Positions 27,074 to 36,641 of a stretch of DNA of 64,000 nucleotides are shown one piece after another. The translations under genes and the position numbers were made by a program. The notes under the pieces were generated by a model. It was not told where the DNA came from, ran no database searches, and saw only the letters and a program-made list of their open reading frames with translations. Each line of letters opens with the position of its first letter. Position 1 is the stretch's first letter. This stretch comes from Neobacillus drentensis (lineage in GTDB: Bacteria; Bacillota; Bacilli; Bacillales; Cytobacillaceae): NCBI RefSeq assembly GCF_021560175.1, contig NZ_CP091110.1, forward strand, positions 4,528,501-4,592,500, given 5' to 3'.

Positions 27074-27843
27074 TTTCTAACGCCTCCATGTTCATGGTTA
27101 TGGGCTAATACGTGTACATCATGACCATAAACCTTAGACAATCCATTCCTGCTAACTTGTTCAAATTCTTCTGTATTACCGTGAAAATGCAAATGTTTAT
27201 TTAAACAAGCAACATGCGTAACCTTATCGGAAATGGTGCCTATATCATGGGTAACCAATAAAAGTGTAATCCCCCTGCTCGTATTTAAGTCGCCTAGCAT
27301 CTCATAGAACGAATGAACATTTTCCGCATCCACGCCAACGGTGGGCTCATCCAAAATCAAAAGCTTCGGTTCACTTACCAGTGCACGGGCAATAAATACC
27401 CTTTGCTGCTGACCTCCGGACAGTTCTCCAACATTTCGATGGCTAAACGCCTTCATCCCCACTGCGTCTAGTGCCTCCATTACCCGCTGCCTATGTTCCT
27501 TTTTAAAAAAGGTAAATAACCCTAACTTTTTGGTTAATCCACTTGAAACCACTTCAAAAACAGTAGCTGGAAATCCAGTATTAAAGGAATTGGCCTTTTG
27601 CGACACATAACCGATTTTTTGCCAGTCTTTAAATTTACTTATTTCCTGACCAAATAAAAAGATGTCCCCTCTTTGCAGCTTTAATAACCCTAATATTAAT
27701 TTTAACAAAGTAGATTTACCTGAGCCGTTTGGGCCGACAATCGCCAAAAAGGATCCGTCTGGGACAGTAATCGTAATATCTTCAAGAACACTTTCTTTTT
27801 CATAACGGTAAAAAAGATCTTTTATTTCAATATTAGCTTGCAT
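27070..27843 (-). CDS. znuC: Zinc ABC transporter ATP-binding protein
   Basis: 257-residue ATPase for the zinc importer. Walker A GPNGSGKSTL, signature LSGGQQQR, Walker B LLILDEPTVGVD, switch VTHD. C-terminal HNHEHGG is a histidine-rich tail of the kind seen in zinc transport proteins. Start taken at ATG 27843; a GTG at 27858 is in frame but less well placed. It leads a znuC-znuB-zur operon behind a Zur-box-like site. Confidence 0.88.
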   Translation of the reverse strand: MQANIEIKDLFYRYEKESVLEDITITVPDGSFLAIVGPNGSGKSTLLKLILGLLKLQRGDIFLFGQEISKFKDWQKIGYVSQKANSFNTGFPATVFEVVSSGLTKKLGLFTFFKKEHRQRVMEALDAVGMKAFSHRNVGELSGGQQQRVFIARALVSEPKLLILDEPTVGVDAENVHSFYEMLGDLNTSRGITLLLVTHDIGTISDKVTHVACLNKHLHFHGNTEEFEQVSRNGLSKVYGHDVHVLAHNHEHGGVRN

Positions 27844-27866
27844 GGTCCACACTCTCACTTTTAATT

Positions 27867-27883
27867 ATCAGAATGATTCCGAT
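27867..27883 (-). promoter_or_regulatory. Putative Zur operator
   Basis: Near-perfect inverted repeat ATCGGAATCATTCTGAT on the minus strand, close to the B. subtilis Zur box (ATCGTAATNATTACGAT). It lies just downstream of the -10 of the znuC promoter, a position fitting repression. Confidence 0.75.
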
Positions 27884-27895
27884 TTAACTTCAAGT

Positions 27896-27924
27896 AGTAT
27901 ACAATAGGACTTCCCAATTGTAAA
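27896..27924 (-). promoter_or_regulatory. SigA-type promoter of znuC-znuB-zur
   Basis: TTTACA (27924-27919), 17-base spacer, TATACT (27901-27896) on the minus strand. Transcription would start close to the Zur box at 27883. Confidence 0.75.
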
Positions 27925-28004
27925 GGCAAAGAAACTTGGTCAATCCCCACTATAATCCATTGTCACACTCTATCCCCATCTTCATACATTAGCATGGAGG
28001 AGTG

Positions 28005-28268
28005 ATGAGGGTGAAAATATTTGAAAGCATCATTAATCATAAAATTAACACAATTACCGCAGAAGAGCTTAAAAAGTATGCAAATCAGTTTAATATTACG
28101 ATCAGTAACCAACAGGCAAACAAGATCTCCGAATACTTAAGAGGCAAAAACATTAATATTTTTGATACAACACAACGGGCCCAATTGGTAAAGCAAATAG
28201 CAAAAGCAGCTGGCCCCGAAACCGCACGGGAAGTTAATAAGCTATTAGTTGAATTTACGAAAAAATAA
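28005..28268 (+). CDS. yqfT: DUF2624 protein YqfT
   Basis: 87-residue small, mostly helical protein of DUF2624; function unknown. ATG at 28005 is 4 bases after GGAGG, and a GTG at 28011 is an equally possible start. Sits between the divergent znu operon and convergent nfo, as in related Bacillus genomes. Confidence 0.8.
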   Translation: MRVKIFESIINHKINTITAEELKKYANQFNITISNQQANKISEYLRGKNINIFDTTQRAQLVKQIAKAAGPETAREVNKLLVEFTKK

Positions 28269-28293
28269 AAGCTGTGCCGAAGCACAGCTTTTT
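28266..28293. terminator. Bidirectional terminator between yqfT and nfo
   Basis: Stem AAAAGCTGTGC / GCACAGCTTTTT, tetraloop CGAA. Confidence 0.92.
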
Positions 28294-28295
28294 CC

Positions 28296-29189
28296 TTATC
28301 CTTGCATTATTTCATCTAATAAGTTTTCATTAAACTCTTGCTCCCTGAACATGTTAATTTCAAACTTATAAGGCGGTTTTTTATTATTTTTATCTTCGCC
28401 AACAAAAGGAGTCTCCAAAATCTTTGGGACTTCTGTTAATTGAGGATGATGAACGACATAATTTAGGGCTTTAAATCCAATATGACCAAATCCGATATTC
28501 TCATGGCGGTCTTTTCTCATCCCCACTGTGTTCTTACTATCATTGATATGAAGGACTTTTAGTTTGTCTAAACCGATAATTTTATCAAATTCATTTAGAA
28601 CACCGTCAAAGTCGTCAACAATGTTATAGCCGGCATCATGTGTATGACAAGTATCAAAGCAAACTGACAACCTGTCGTTAAAATTGACACCGTCCATAAT
28701 CATCGCTAGTTCCTCAAAAGATTTTCCGCATTCAGAACCTTTTCCTGCCATCGTTTCGAGCGCAATTTGAAGCTGTTCCTTACCTGTTAAGACTTCATTC
28801 AAACCTTCGATGATTTTTTTTATGCCAAGTTCCGTTCCCGCCCCGACATGGGCACCCGGATGAAGAACAATTTGTTGCGCCCCAAGTGCCTCTGTACGTT
28901 CAATTTCACTGCGGAGGAATCTTACCCCTAATTCAAACGTATCCGGATTGGTCGTATTTCCAATGTTTATGATATAGGGAGCATGCACGATCATTTCTGT
29001 GATCCCGTTCATCTCCATATGTCTTCTTCCTGCTTCAATGTTCAGATCTTCAATTTTCTTTCTTCGGGTATTTTGCGGTGCACCCGTATAAATCATAAAA
29101 GTATTAGCACCATAGGATACTGCTTCCGCACTGGCAGCAAGCAGCATATCTTTGCCGCTCATAGATACATGTGAGCCAATTTTCAACAT
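28296..29189 (-). CDS. nfo: Endonuclease IV (AP endonuclease)
   Basis: Base-excision repair enzyme that cuts 5' to abasic sites. 297 aa TIM barrel with three zinc ions. The ligand motifs are present: [31 protein letters not shown] and VLHINDSKN, with [10 protein letters not shown]. Close to cshB (22 bases), so possibly co-transcribed with it. Confidence 0.96.
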   Translation of the reverse strand: MLKIGSHVSMSGKDMLLAASAEAVSYGANTFMIYTGAPQNTRRKKIEDLNIEAGRRHMEMNGITEMIVHAPYIINIGNTTNPDTFELGVRFLRSEIERTEALGAQQIVLHPGAHVGAGTELGIKKIIEGLNEVLTGKEQLQIALETMAGKGSECGKSFEELAMIMDGVNFNDRLSVCFDTCHTHDAGYNIVDDFDGVLNEFDKIIGLDKLKVLHINDSKNTVGMRKDRHENIGFGHIGFKALNYVVHHPQLTEVPKILETPFVGEDKNNKKPPYKFEINMFREQEFNENLLDEIMQG

Positions 29190-29211
29190 CCCATTCTCTC
29201 CCTTTAGATGA

Positions 29212-30528
29212 TTATTTCTTTCTCTTCTCTATCTTCCGCTGCCGTTTTTTTATTTTATCCATTTCCCACTGCATTTTCTTTTTATAGCCTGGTTTTACTT
29301 TTTGTGGTTTTTTGACAATTGATTTCGCCGTTCGATCAGCCTCATCTTCTTTTCGTACACGGGTTTTCCGTCTATTTCTATCGTCGATCTCTTCAAGTCC
29401 TTCATTTTTAAAATCAACATGTTTAAATTGAATGCCCATTTTTTCCAACCGGTTTAAAGCGTCCTCATCGGAGCTTTCATAAATCGTAAGGGCAATTCCA
29501 GAATTACCTGCGCGTGCTGTTCTTCCCACCCGATGAATATAAAAATCTAAATCAGTTGGAAGTTCATAATTAATGACATGGCTGACCCCTTCAATATCAA
29601 TCCCTCTAGAAGCAAGATCGGTCGCAACAATATACTGATACTCCAAGTCCTGTATTTGTTTCATCATTTTTTTTCGTTCACGAGGGTTTAAATCCCCATG
29701 AACTCGTCCTACTTTTAAGCCTTTATCATTTAAGAAATAAGCAACCTCTTCCGCCATCTTCTTCGTATTGGTAAAAACAATCGCTAGATATGGATTGTAG
29801 GCAAGCAGTGCATCATGGACAAGCTGCTTTTTATTGCGATGCCTTGATGGTAACAGATAATGCACTAAGTTCTCAGCTGCTTTTCTTTTTGCATCAATCT
29901 GAATGGTTTTAGGATTTTCCATATATTTCTTTAAAAATGGTTTTAATTTTTCAGGAATCGTAGCTGAAAAGACCAACATTTGCAATTTCTCTGGCATTTT
30001 GGCAGCAACATGATCGACATCTTCAATGAATCCCATATCAAGCATCATGTCAGCTTCATCAACTACAAGGATTTTGGCTGTATGGATAAATAATGCCTGT
30101 TCCACCATAAGATCTTTAATTCTGCCCGGGGTGCCAACCACGATTTGCGGTTGAACTTTTAATTTTTCAATTGTCCTTAGCTTATCGGTTCCCCCGATAT
30201 AGCATCTAGTCATAATTTGCTGATCAGGACTGCAATGTTCAGTAACTTTCAAAATCTGGTGGTAAATTTGTGAAGCTAATTCTCTTGTTGGTGCGGTAAT
30301 GACTGCTTGAACCTCTTGACGGTTTGGATCTATTCCCTGCAGAATCGGCAAAGCATAAGCAAATGTCTTGCCTGTCCCGGTTTGGGATTGACCAATCGCA
30401 CTTTCTCCTTTTAACACTAATGGAATCATCCGATCCTGGATTTCTGTAGGCTCAAAAAAACCGAATTGGTTCAATGCTTCTATAATAAAAGGCTGAAACT
30501 TAAAACGCTCAAATTGATTTGCTTTCAT
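29212..30528 (-). CDS. cshB: DEAD-box RNA helicase CshB
   Basis: 438-residue cold-shock-type RNA helicase for ribosome assembly or RNA decay. ATG at 30528 follows AAGGAG. Motifs: Q-motif region [10 protein letters not shown], Walker A QTGTGKT (49-55), DEAD, SAT, and [10 protein letters not shown] of motif VI. The C-terminal 60 residues are strongly basic ([20 protein letters not shown]), an RNA-binding tail. Confidence 0.94.
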   Translation of the reverse strand: MKANQFERFKFQPFIIEALNQFGFFEPTEIQDRMIPLVLKGESAIGQSQTGTGKTFAYALPILQGIDPNRQEVQAVITAPTRELASQIYHQILKVTEHCSPDQQIMTRCYIGGTDKLRTIEKLKVQPQIVVGTPGRIKDLMVEQALFIHTAKILVVDEADMMLDMGFIEDVDHVAAKMPEKLQMLVFSATIPEKLKPFLKKYMENPKTIQIDAKRKAAENLVHYLLPSRHRNKKQLVHDALLAYNPYLAIVFTNTKKMAEEVAYFLNDKGLKVGRVHGDLNPRERKKMMKQIQDLEYQYIVATDLASRGIDIEGVSHVINYELPTDLDFYIHRVGRTARAGNSGIALTIYESSDEDALNRLEKMGIQFKHVDFKNEGLEEIDDRNRRKTRVRKEDEADRTAKSIVKKPQKVKPGYKKKMQWEMDKIKKRQRKIEKRKK

Positions 30529-30785
30529 AAAATTGCTCCTTATTCTTTTTAATCTTTTTATGGAGTAGTGTTTCCTCAAGTTTAACTTCCTTATCTATGT
30601 CCATCATGTTATTATAGTAAAATTTCTCCTAAATAACCAGTTAACTTATTTTTTTATTCACAGCTTTTACTAATTAGCCAATTTTTAAAACGAAATTATG
30701 TTATTTCCTTGTGTGTAAACCTAAACCAAATTAGGATTTATGCATATTTTAAAGTATGAAGTCATGGTAGAAAGGAGGTTTTGGA

Positions 30786-31433
30786 ATGCAGCCAAGACCA
30801 AGAATGCCCTTTAACGGTGGAATGGGGCAGCAAATGTTCGGCGGTGGTCCCATGATGGGGTCAGGGGGCACACCTTCATTCGGTAGAAATCCGATGATGA
30901 GGCCTCAAACAGGACCTTTCGGCGGAGGAAACTCAATGATGGGAGCGAGAATGGGGGCCGGATCCGGTCAGATGGGAAGAGCCGGAGGCGGTATGCTCTC
31001 GAAACTACTCGGAAGAGGTGCACAAGCAGGTACTCCAAACGGACTTATGGGAATGGGAAGAGCCGCAGGAAGTGGCGGCGGCGGCGGCTTACTTCAATCC
31101 TTAAGCAATCCTGGGGGATTAACAGGAATTTTAAATAATACCCAGCAAGTGTTAAAAACAGCACAAACAATTGGACCAATGATCCAACAATATGGCCCTA
31201 TGGTTAAGAATATACCTGCTATGTGGAAGCTATATCGGGGCATTAAAAATGCTACAAAGGACAGTGAGTCATCTACCAAGAAATCAAAAGCAGAATCAGT
31301 CACGGAGGAATCCTCTAGCAGTGAAAGTTCGGAACCCGGACATTCTAAACAGTCGGCAAATCAAAAAGGAAGCCAAAAGTCACGCTCTCATCAGTACCAA
31401 AAGGGAAGTTCAATCCCGAAAATGTATATTTAA
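30786..31433 (+). CDS. yqfQ: YqfQ/VrrA-like low-complexity protein
   Basis: 215 residues. The first 95 residues are Gly/Met/Pro/Arg rich with many GGG runs (GGGPMMGSGG, AAGSGGGGG). A middle region (about 95-155) is a conserved helical segment LLQSLSNPGGLTGILNNTQQ. The C-terminal 60 residues are Ser/Glu/Lys rich. This is the build of B. anthracis VrrA, whose repeat count varies between strains. Function unknown, possibly spore or surface related. AGGAGG lies upstream. Confidence 0.75.
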   Translation: MQPRPRMPFNGGMGQQMFGGGPMMGSGGTPSFGRNPMMRPQTGPFGGGNSMMGARMGAGSGQMGRAGGGMLSKLLGRGAQAGTPNGLMGMGRAAGSGGGGGLLQSLSNPGGLTGILNNTQQVLKTAQTIGPMIQQYGPMVKNIPAMWKLYRGIKNATKDSESSTKKSKAESVTEESSSSESSEPGHSKQSANQKGSQKSRSHQYQKGSSIPKMYI

Positions 31434-31440
31434 AACTTTC

Positions 31441-31469
31441 GAATGCTGAAAACCAGCATTCTTTTTTTT
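31441..31469 (+). terminator. Intrinsic terminator of yqfQ
   Basis: Stem GAATGCTG / CAGCATTC, loop AAAAC, then eight T. Confidence 0.9.
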
Positions 31470-31494
31470 AAAATCCTACAGGAAAAATGTATCT

Positions 31495-31523
31495 TTGTAT
31501 TCTATCTATTAGTTTTATATAAT
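31495..31523 (+). promoter_or_regulatory. SigA-type promoter of ispH
   Basis: TTGTAT (31495-31500), 17-base spacer, TATAAT (31518-31523). Gives a leader of about 90 nt before the ATG at 31620. Confidence 0.7.
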
Positions 31524-31619
31524 AAATACATAGACTTACAGAAAAGCCTATTGATCCAGGGAAAAGAACGGATTGCTGATCTAATAAAAAGCAAAGTTCA
31601 TGTAGGAGGACTTTTAAAT

Positions 31620-32570
31620 ATGCAAATCATTAAAATATCACCACGCGGTTACTGTTACGGTGTCGTCGATGCCATGGTTATTGCAAGAAATGCTGCTTTA
31701 GACAAATCATTGCCACGTCCCATCTACATTTTAGGGATGATTGTTCATAACAAACATGTTACAGATGCGTTTGCAGAAGAGGGCATTATCACTCTTGATG
31801 GTAACAATCGCATGGATATTCTTAATAAAGTTGAATCGGGTACTGTTATTTTCACCGCTCACGGCATCTCTCCGGAAGTACGTGAGCTTGCAAAGAAGAA
31901 AGGACTAGTAGCAATTGATGCAACCTGTCCTGATGTAACTAGAACACATGATTTGATAGAGGAAAAAACCAAACAAGGATTTCAAGTTATTTATATAGGT
32001 AAAAAGGGACACCCGGAGCCTGAAGGTGCGGTTGGTGTTGCACCGGATATGGTTCATTTAGTGGAAACTCCTAATGATGTTGAGGCATTAACCATTCAAA
32101 GTGAACACCTAATTGTTACGAACCAAACTACCATGAGTCAGTGGGATGTTGCCGATACTATGAAGAAAGTAAAAGAAAAATATCCGCATGTCGAGGTCTA
32201 TAATGAAATCTGCCATGCAACGCAAATCCGCCAAGAAGCCGTTGCCGACCAAGCAACACAAGCAGATGTAACAATTGTTGTCGGCGATCCAAAAAGTAAT
32301 AACTCGAATCGTCTTGCACAAGTTTCGGAGGAAATTGCTGGAACAAGAGCATATCGCATTGCCGATATAACGGAATTAGAAATTGATTGGTTAAAAGATG
32401 CCAAGACTGTTGCCGTAACATCGGGTGCTTCTACACCGACCCCTATTACAAAAGAGGTAATCACCTTTCTTGAGCAATTTGATCCAACTAATGAAGCGAC
32501 TTGGGAGCGCCGTAAACAAGTTCAATTGAACAAAATATTACCTAAAGTTAAAAGTGCTGACAAAGCATAA
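31620..32570 (+). CDS. ispH: 4-hydroxy-3-methylbut-2-enyl diphosphate reductase
   Basis: Last MEP-pathway enzyme: reduces HMBPP to IPP and DMAPP. 316 aa from the ATG at 31620 behind GGAGG; longer in-frame readings upstream run through the promoter and are rejected. Three cluster cysteines are in RGYCYGV (N-terminus), DATCPDVT and NEICHATQ. C-terminal TSGASTPTP is the family substrate motif. Convergent with the nif3-like gene. Confidence 0.95.
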   Translation: MQIIKISPRGYCYGVVDAMVIARNAALDKSLPRPIYILGMIVHNKHVTDAFAEEGIITLDGNNRMDILNKVESGTVIFTAHGISPEVRELAKKKGLVAIDATCPDVTRTHDLIEEKTKQGFQVIYIGKKGHPEPEGAVGVAPDMVHLVETPNDVEALTIQSEHLIVTNQTTMSQWDVADTMKKVKEKYPHVEVYNEICHATQIRQEAVADQATQADVTIVVGDPKSNNSNRLAQVSEEIAGTRAYRIADITELEIDWLKDAKTVAVTSGASTPTPITKEVITFLEQFDPTNEATWERRKQVQLNKILPKVKSADKA

Positions 32571-32611
32571 GAAAAAACTCTAAGCACTTGTCGACTGTAA
32601 CTATTTTCAAA

Positions 32612-32649
32612 GAAAAAGAACCGCGTCCTATAAAGACCGGTTCTTTTCT
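32612..32649. terminator. Bidirectional terminator between ispH and nif3-like gene
   Basis: AAAGAACCG / CGGTTCTTT stem flanked by A and T tracts. Confidence 0.85.
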
Positions 32650-32656
32650 ATGTAGT

Positions 32657-33772
32657 TTATACAAACTGAAAGGGATCTGTATTTTGTTCAGATGGGAAAA
32701 TGTCAACATGGTAGCCAGACTCTTGGCACATCTTCTGGAGTACATTTGTCAGCCCTTTTTTCATTACCTTTTCCACATTATGTCCTGGGTCAATGATATT
32801 TAGGCCCTGCATCATCGCATCATGGGCCGTATGGTAATAGATATCCCCTGTAACATATACATCTGCCCCTTTAAATTTCGCACTCATAAAATATTTATTA
32901 CCATCGCCGCCTAATACCGCAACCTTTTTAATCTTAGAGGTTAAATCACCGACAACCCGGACAGTGGAGACGTTTAATGCTGTCTTTACCTTTTCAGCAA
33001 ATTCAGCTAATGTCATCTCTTTCACTTTTCCGATTCTGCCGAGGCCGAGTGTCTCCCCTTTATTCTCAACCGGATACACATCATAGGCAACCTCTTCATA
33101 TGGATGTGCTTTAATCATCGCAGTGATCGTTTTCTTTAGAAGTGATTCAGGCAGAATGGTTTCTATTCTTACTTCCTCCACTTTCTCTAAATGCCCTGGC
33201 TTGCCCACATACGGATCGGTATGTTCACCAGGTAGAAATCTCCCTATACCATTTGCCGAAAAAGAACAATGACTGTAGTTTCCAATATGACCAGCCCCTG
33301 TATGACCTAACACTTGTCTGATTTCATCAGCATGACTAGATGGGACAAAGACAACTAATTTTTTAAGCTTTGTATCATAAGTAGGGACCAGAACCTCCGC
33401 CTCTTCAAGCTCCAAAGCTTCTGCCAATAAATCATTGACCCCGCCTTTGGCTACATCCAAATTTGTATGGGCTGCATAAACAGCTATATCATGTTTTAGT
33501 AACTTTTCAAACATCTTCCCCTGTGTGGTATCAGTTAACAGGTTTTTAAGCGGCCGATAGATGATCGGGTGATGAGCAATAATGAGCTGCACATCTTTTT
33601 CAATTGCCTCATCAATTACATGATCGAGAACATCAAGAGCAATCATTACCCTCTCAACTCTTTTATTTAACCGTCCAATTTGTAAACCTATTTTATCCCC
33701 CTCCATTGCCAACCCCTTTGGTGAAAATTGCTCAAAAAGCTGGATGATTTCATGACCGTTCGGATTCTTCAT
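32657..33772 (-). CDS. yqfO: Nif3-like dinuclear metal centre protein YqfO
   Basis: 371-residue NIF3/DUF34 family protein. The NIF3 halves (IIAHHPIIYRPLK with metal-binding His near 67-68; DIYYHTAHDAMMQG near 315) bracket an inserted PII/CutA-like domain of about 120 residues, the form typical of Bacillus YqfO. Proposed metal-dependent hydrolase or GTP cyclohydrolase-like; role uncertain. It starts inside the last 23 bases of trmK. Confidence 0.87.
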   Translation of the reverse strand: MKNPNGHEIIQLFEQFSPKGLAMEGDKIGLQIGRLNKRVERVMIALDVLDHVIDEAIEKDVQLIIAHHPIIYRPLKNLLTDTTQGKMFEKLLKHDIAVYAAHTNLDVAKGGVNDLLAEALELEEAEVLVPTYDTKLKKLVVFVPSSHADEIRQVLGHTGAGHIGNYSHCSFSANGIGRFLPGEHTDPYVGKPGHLEKVEEVRIETILPESLLKKTITAMIKAHPYEEVAYDVYPVENKGETLGLGRIGKVKEMTLAEFAEKVKTALNVSTVRVVGDLTSKIKKVAVLGGDGNKYFMSAKFKGADVYVTGDIYYHTAHDAMMQGLNIIDPGHNVEKVMKKGLTNVLQKMCQESGYHVDIFPSEQNTDPFQFV

Positions 33773-34478
33773 TATCTAGGACCTCCTCAACAAGTTTTAT
33801 CTTTTCAATGACCTCATTCTTTTTTTCGATCGTTTCGGCCGTTTCCGAAGCCCCTTTCATTGCTTCAACAATACGCTGCCAATTTTTCAACTCTGAATGC
33901 CACTTCTTTTTAAAGATTTCATTCTTTTCCTTTAACAGGAATGGACCGAGCAAAAACTCACTTTCTCTCTTTTCCTGATATGGTTTAACCGGATCACCTT
34001 GTTCGGCAATTAATATTTCGTAAATTTTCCCATCTTCCTCGAGAATTTCTTCCGCAAGTAACTCCCAGTTATTTTCAAACAACCACGTTCGAATGGAGAT
34101 TGCACTAATATTTGGCTGCAGTACAAGACGCTTAACTGAACCTAACTTGTCTTTCCCACTTTCCAAGATACTTGAGATTAAGGCACCCCCCATTCCGGCA
34201 ATGGTAATACAATCGACCTCACCAGACTGAATAACCTCAAGTCCATCACCCATGCGGACAGTAATTTTGTCAGCGAGCCCTTCAGTTAGTACATTTTTCT
34301 CGGCTGATTGAAATGGTCCTTTGGCCACTTCACCTGCTATGGCATATGAAATTTTTAAATTCTTAGCTAGATAACATGGCAGATAGGCATGATCTGAGCC
34401 AATATCCGCCAACCGTGCTCCTTCTGGTACATATTTTGCCACTGTTGTTAAACGAACTGATAATTTATCTGTATTCAA
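33750..34478 (-). CDS. trmK: tRNA (adenine22-N1)-methyltransferase
   Basis: 242 aa SAM-dependent Rossmann methyltransferase that makes m1A22 in tRNA. SAM motif ADIGSDHAYLP (about 19-29), catalytic-site region ITIAGMGGALI (about 92-102), and a C-terminal coiled-coil of about 80 residues. The gene neighbour nif3 is a conserved pairing. Confidence 0.92.
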   Translation of the reverse strand: MNTDKLSVRLTTVAKYVPEGARLADIGSDHAYLPCYLAKNLKISYAIAGEVAKGPFQSAEKNVLTEGLADKITVRMGDGLEVIQSGEVDCITIAGMGGALISSILESGKDKLGSVKRLVLQPNISAISIRTWLFENNWELLAEEILEEDGKIYEILIAEQGDPVKPYQEKRESEFLLGPFLLKEKNEIFKKKWHSELKNWQRIVEAMKGASETAETIEKKNEVIEKIKLVEEVLDNEESERS

Positions 34479-34519
34479 GATTCCACCACTTTTATAATAA
34501 TGTATTTTATTAAGTATAT

Positions 34520-34556
34520 AAAAAAGTCCTTTACAGATGCAAAGGACTTCTTTTGC
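34520..34556 (-). terminator. Intrinsic terminator of cccA
   Basis: AAGTCCTTT / AAAGGACTT stem with an 8-base loop, followed by six T on the minus strand. Confidence 0.9.
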
Positions 34557-34924
34557 TATTTAATTTTTGAAACCCATTCTGCCATTGCTTCAGCTTGTTC
34601 TTGAGGAACAAGACCTGCTGGCATGTTGCCTTTACCTTTTGTAATGATGTGCACAATCTCTGCTTTAGAATACTTGCTGCCGACACCTTTTAATGTTGGC
34701 CCTACTACCCCTTGATACTGATCCCCATGACAGCCAATACAGGTTTGCTTATAAATGTCTTCTGGCTTTGTTGCTGCAACCTCTGTAGTCTCGCTGCCGC
34801 TTCCTTTTCCATTCTCTTTGGCGACTTCTTTCATGTCTCCCAGGCCTTTGAAGGAAAGAATAAACACTAATACGATCCCAAAAACCATGACAAGAATGTA
34901 AGGAATAACCGGATTCCGTTTCAT
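34556..34924 (-). CDS. cccA: Membrane-bound cytochrome c-550
   Basis: 122-residue small respiratory cytochrome c. One N-terminal membrane anchor (about 8-26), a polar linker (EVAKENGKGSGSETTE), then the haem domain with CIGCH at about 60-64 and the axial Met in GNMPAG near 98. In B. subtilis cccA lies next to sigA; here an acyl-CoA dehydrogenase gene intervenes. Confidence 0.94.
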   Translation of the reverse strand: MKRNPVIPYILVMVFGIVLVFILSFKGLGDMKEVAKENGKGSGSETTEVAATKPEDIYKQTCIGCHGDQYQGVVGPTLKGVGSKYSKAEIVHIITKGKGNMPAGLVPQEQAEAMAEWVSKIK

Positions 34925-35053
34925 GATCTTACCTCCCTTATGTACGAACGCATCTTAAAAATAAATAGTCTACAAACAACTACTATTTTACTTGAAAAAT
35001 AACAGAAGGAAAAGCCCTAAACTTATTTTATCACTATAATCTTTTTAATATAG

Positions 35054-35097
35054 AAAAAAGAGACTGAAGAATTTGACCAATTATCTCTACAGTCTCT
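35054..35097 (-). terminator. Intrinsic terminator of the acyl-CoA dehydrogenase gene
   Basis: GAGACTG / CAGTCTC stem with a long AT-rich loop and six T on the minus strand. Confidence 0.75.
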
Positions 35098-35116
35098 CCA
35101 TTTAGCCCTTCATTTA

Positions 35117-36256
35117 TTAGCAGCCGATGAGGCGGGATATGACCATTCTTTGTACTTCGGAGGTGCCTTCCCCAATCTCAAGGAGCTTTGCGTCGCGCAT
35201 CATTCTTTCTACCTGGTACTCCTTCATATAACCGTAACCACCATGGATTTGCACGGCCTGGTCTGTCACTTCCATACACATTTCGGATGCATATAACTTA
35301 CACATGGCTGCTTCCTTGGAAAACAGCCTGCCTTGGTCTTTTAACCAGGCAGCTTTATAGACCATATTTCGTGCTAATTCAATTTTCATGGCCATATCGG
35401 CTAGTTTAAATTGGATAGCCTGAAAGGAAGAAATGGATTTACCAAATTGTTTTCTCTCCTTTGCATAGGCTAACGCCTTCTCATAAGCGCCTTGAGCAAT
35501 CCCTACAGCCATTGCCCCAATTCCAATACGTCCACCATCTAATGTGATTAAAAACTGTCTAAAGCCCTCTCCACGCTTCCCAAGTAGATTATCAACTGAT
35601 ACCTTTACATTTTCTAATACTAGTTCCGTTGTATTGGAGGCGTTCAAACCCATCTTTTCATAATTATCCATGATGGTAAACCCCTCAGCGTTTGTAGGAA
35701 CGATAATAGCACTAATCTCCTTTTGTCCATTCTTCTCCCCAGTTACAGCGGTTAAAGCTAAATGGTGCGCATAACTGGCATTGGTAATAAAGCACTTATT
35801 TCCATTTATAATAAATTCACCATTTTCTTCTTTGGCCGATGTCCTTGTTCCCCCCGCGTCTGAGCCGGCATTAGGTTCTGTTAGACCAAATGCGCCCAAT
35901 GATTCTCCCTTACAAATTGGAATTAAATAGTTACGTTTTTGCTCCTCCGTTCCAAACAAATGAATTGGTGCACCGCCTAAAGATATATGTGCAGAGTATG
36001 TGATCCCAGTCGAGCCGCATCCCCTGCTTAACTCTTCGACCACTATGGCAAAACTGATTGTATCTGCTCCTCCGCCGCCGTATTTTTCAGGAAAAGGAAG
36101 CCCCATCATCCCCAAACTACTTAGCTTTTTAAATATCTCTACTGGAAACTGCTTTGTTCGATCACGCTCTAAGGCCCCTGGTGCCACTTCTTCATCTACA
36201 AATTGTTTGATCATATGTTTAATCATTTGTTGTTCAGATGTTAAGTCAAAATTCAT
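35117..36256 (-). CDS. Acyl-CoA dehydrogenase (short/branched chain type)
   Basis: FAD enzyme that makes trans-2-enoyl-CoA in fatty or branched-chain acid oxidation. 379 aa from the ATG at 36256 (6 bases after GGAGGG). FAD-binding AFGLTEPNAGSDAGG (about 125-139) and WITNAS-like CFITNASYAHH are present. The C-terminal GEGTSEVQRMVISR carries the usual catalytic Glu. Close relatives include MmgC, AcdA and Bcd; chain length specificity is not clear. It is a single-gene unit between cccA and sigA. Confidence 0.92.
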   Translation of the reverse strand: MNFDLTSEQQMIKHMIKQFVDEEVAPGALERDRTKQFPVEIFKKLSSLGMMGLPFPEKYGGGGADTISFAIVVEELSRGCGSTGITYSAHISLGGAPIHLFGTEEQKRNYLIPICKGESLGAFGLTEPNAGSDAGGTRTSAKEENGEFIINGNKCFITNASYAHHLALTAVTGEKNGQKEISAIIVPTNAEGFTIMDNYEKMGLNASNTTELVLENVKVSVDNLLGKRGEGFRQFLITLDGGRIGIGAMAVGIAQGAYEKALAYAKERKQFGKSISSFQAIQFKLADMAMKIELARNMVYKAAWLKDQGRLFSKEAAMCKLYASEMCMEVTDQAVQIHGGYGYMKEYQVERMMRDAKLLEIGEGTSEVQRMVISRLIGC

Positions 36257-36277
36257 TTTCATCCCTCCAAAACAACA

Positions 36278-36293
36278 TTGTATACGCTTTCTT
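36278..36293 (-). promoter_or_regulatory. Candidate catabolite-responsive element (CcpA) upstream of acyl-CoA dehydrogenase
   Basis: Minus strand AAGAAAGCGTATACAA matches the cre consensus WTGNAARCGNWWWCAW at all positions but one. It overlaps a possible -10 (TATACAAT), so repression by CcpA during growth on sugars is plausible. Confidence 0.6.
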
Positions 36294-36585
36294 TTTTATT
36301 ATATAAGGAATCACGATTAATTCATAACATTTAAAATTTTAAAATATATTATATTATTGAAATATATAAATGGGATTTTTCAAATTGGGGGATGGAATGA
36401 ATAGGATTACCGCTAAGCTTGCTGTTGCTTAAGATGATGTAGTAGCCATTTTTCCTTTTGTAAGAAAGTAAAGAAATATAAAAAACGCAACAGATGTTGA
36501 AAAGCCTATTTGCAAAATGAGAGACAATTCAGTAAAATAACAATACAGAAAGTGCTTACATTCATTAAAAGATTTGTGTTTGGAA
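36294..36585. other. AT-rich intergenic region between acyl-CoA dehydrogenase and sigA terminator
   Basis: No supported gene. The only long reading frame (36429-36635, minus strand) starts with GTG without a ribosome site and overlaps the sigA terminator. The part next to 36293 should hold the acyl-CoA dehydrogenase promoter. Confidence 0.5.
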
Positions 36586-36623
36586 CAAAAAAATAGTCTA
36601 CCTCTGATTAAGAAGTAAACTAT
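36586..36623 (-). terminator. Intrinsic terminator of dnaG-sigA
   Basis: ATAGTTTAC / GTAGACTAT stem (one G-T pair), 13-base loop, then seven T on the minus strand, 19 bases past the sigA stop. Confidence 0.75.
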
Positions 36624-36641
36624 AATTGGCAACACATTCAG

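Noticed and set aside
36429..36635. 68-residue membrane-like frame downstream of sigA
   Set aside because: GTG start without a ribosome site, and it overlaps the sigA terminator hairpin.
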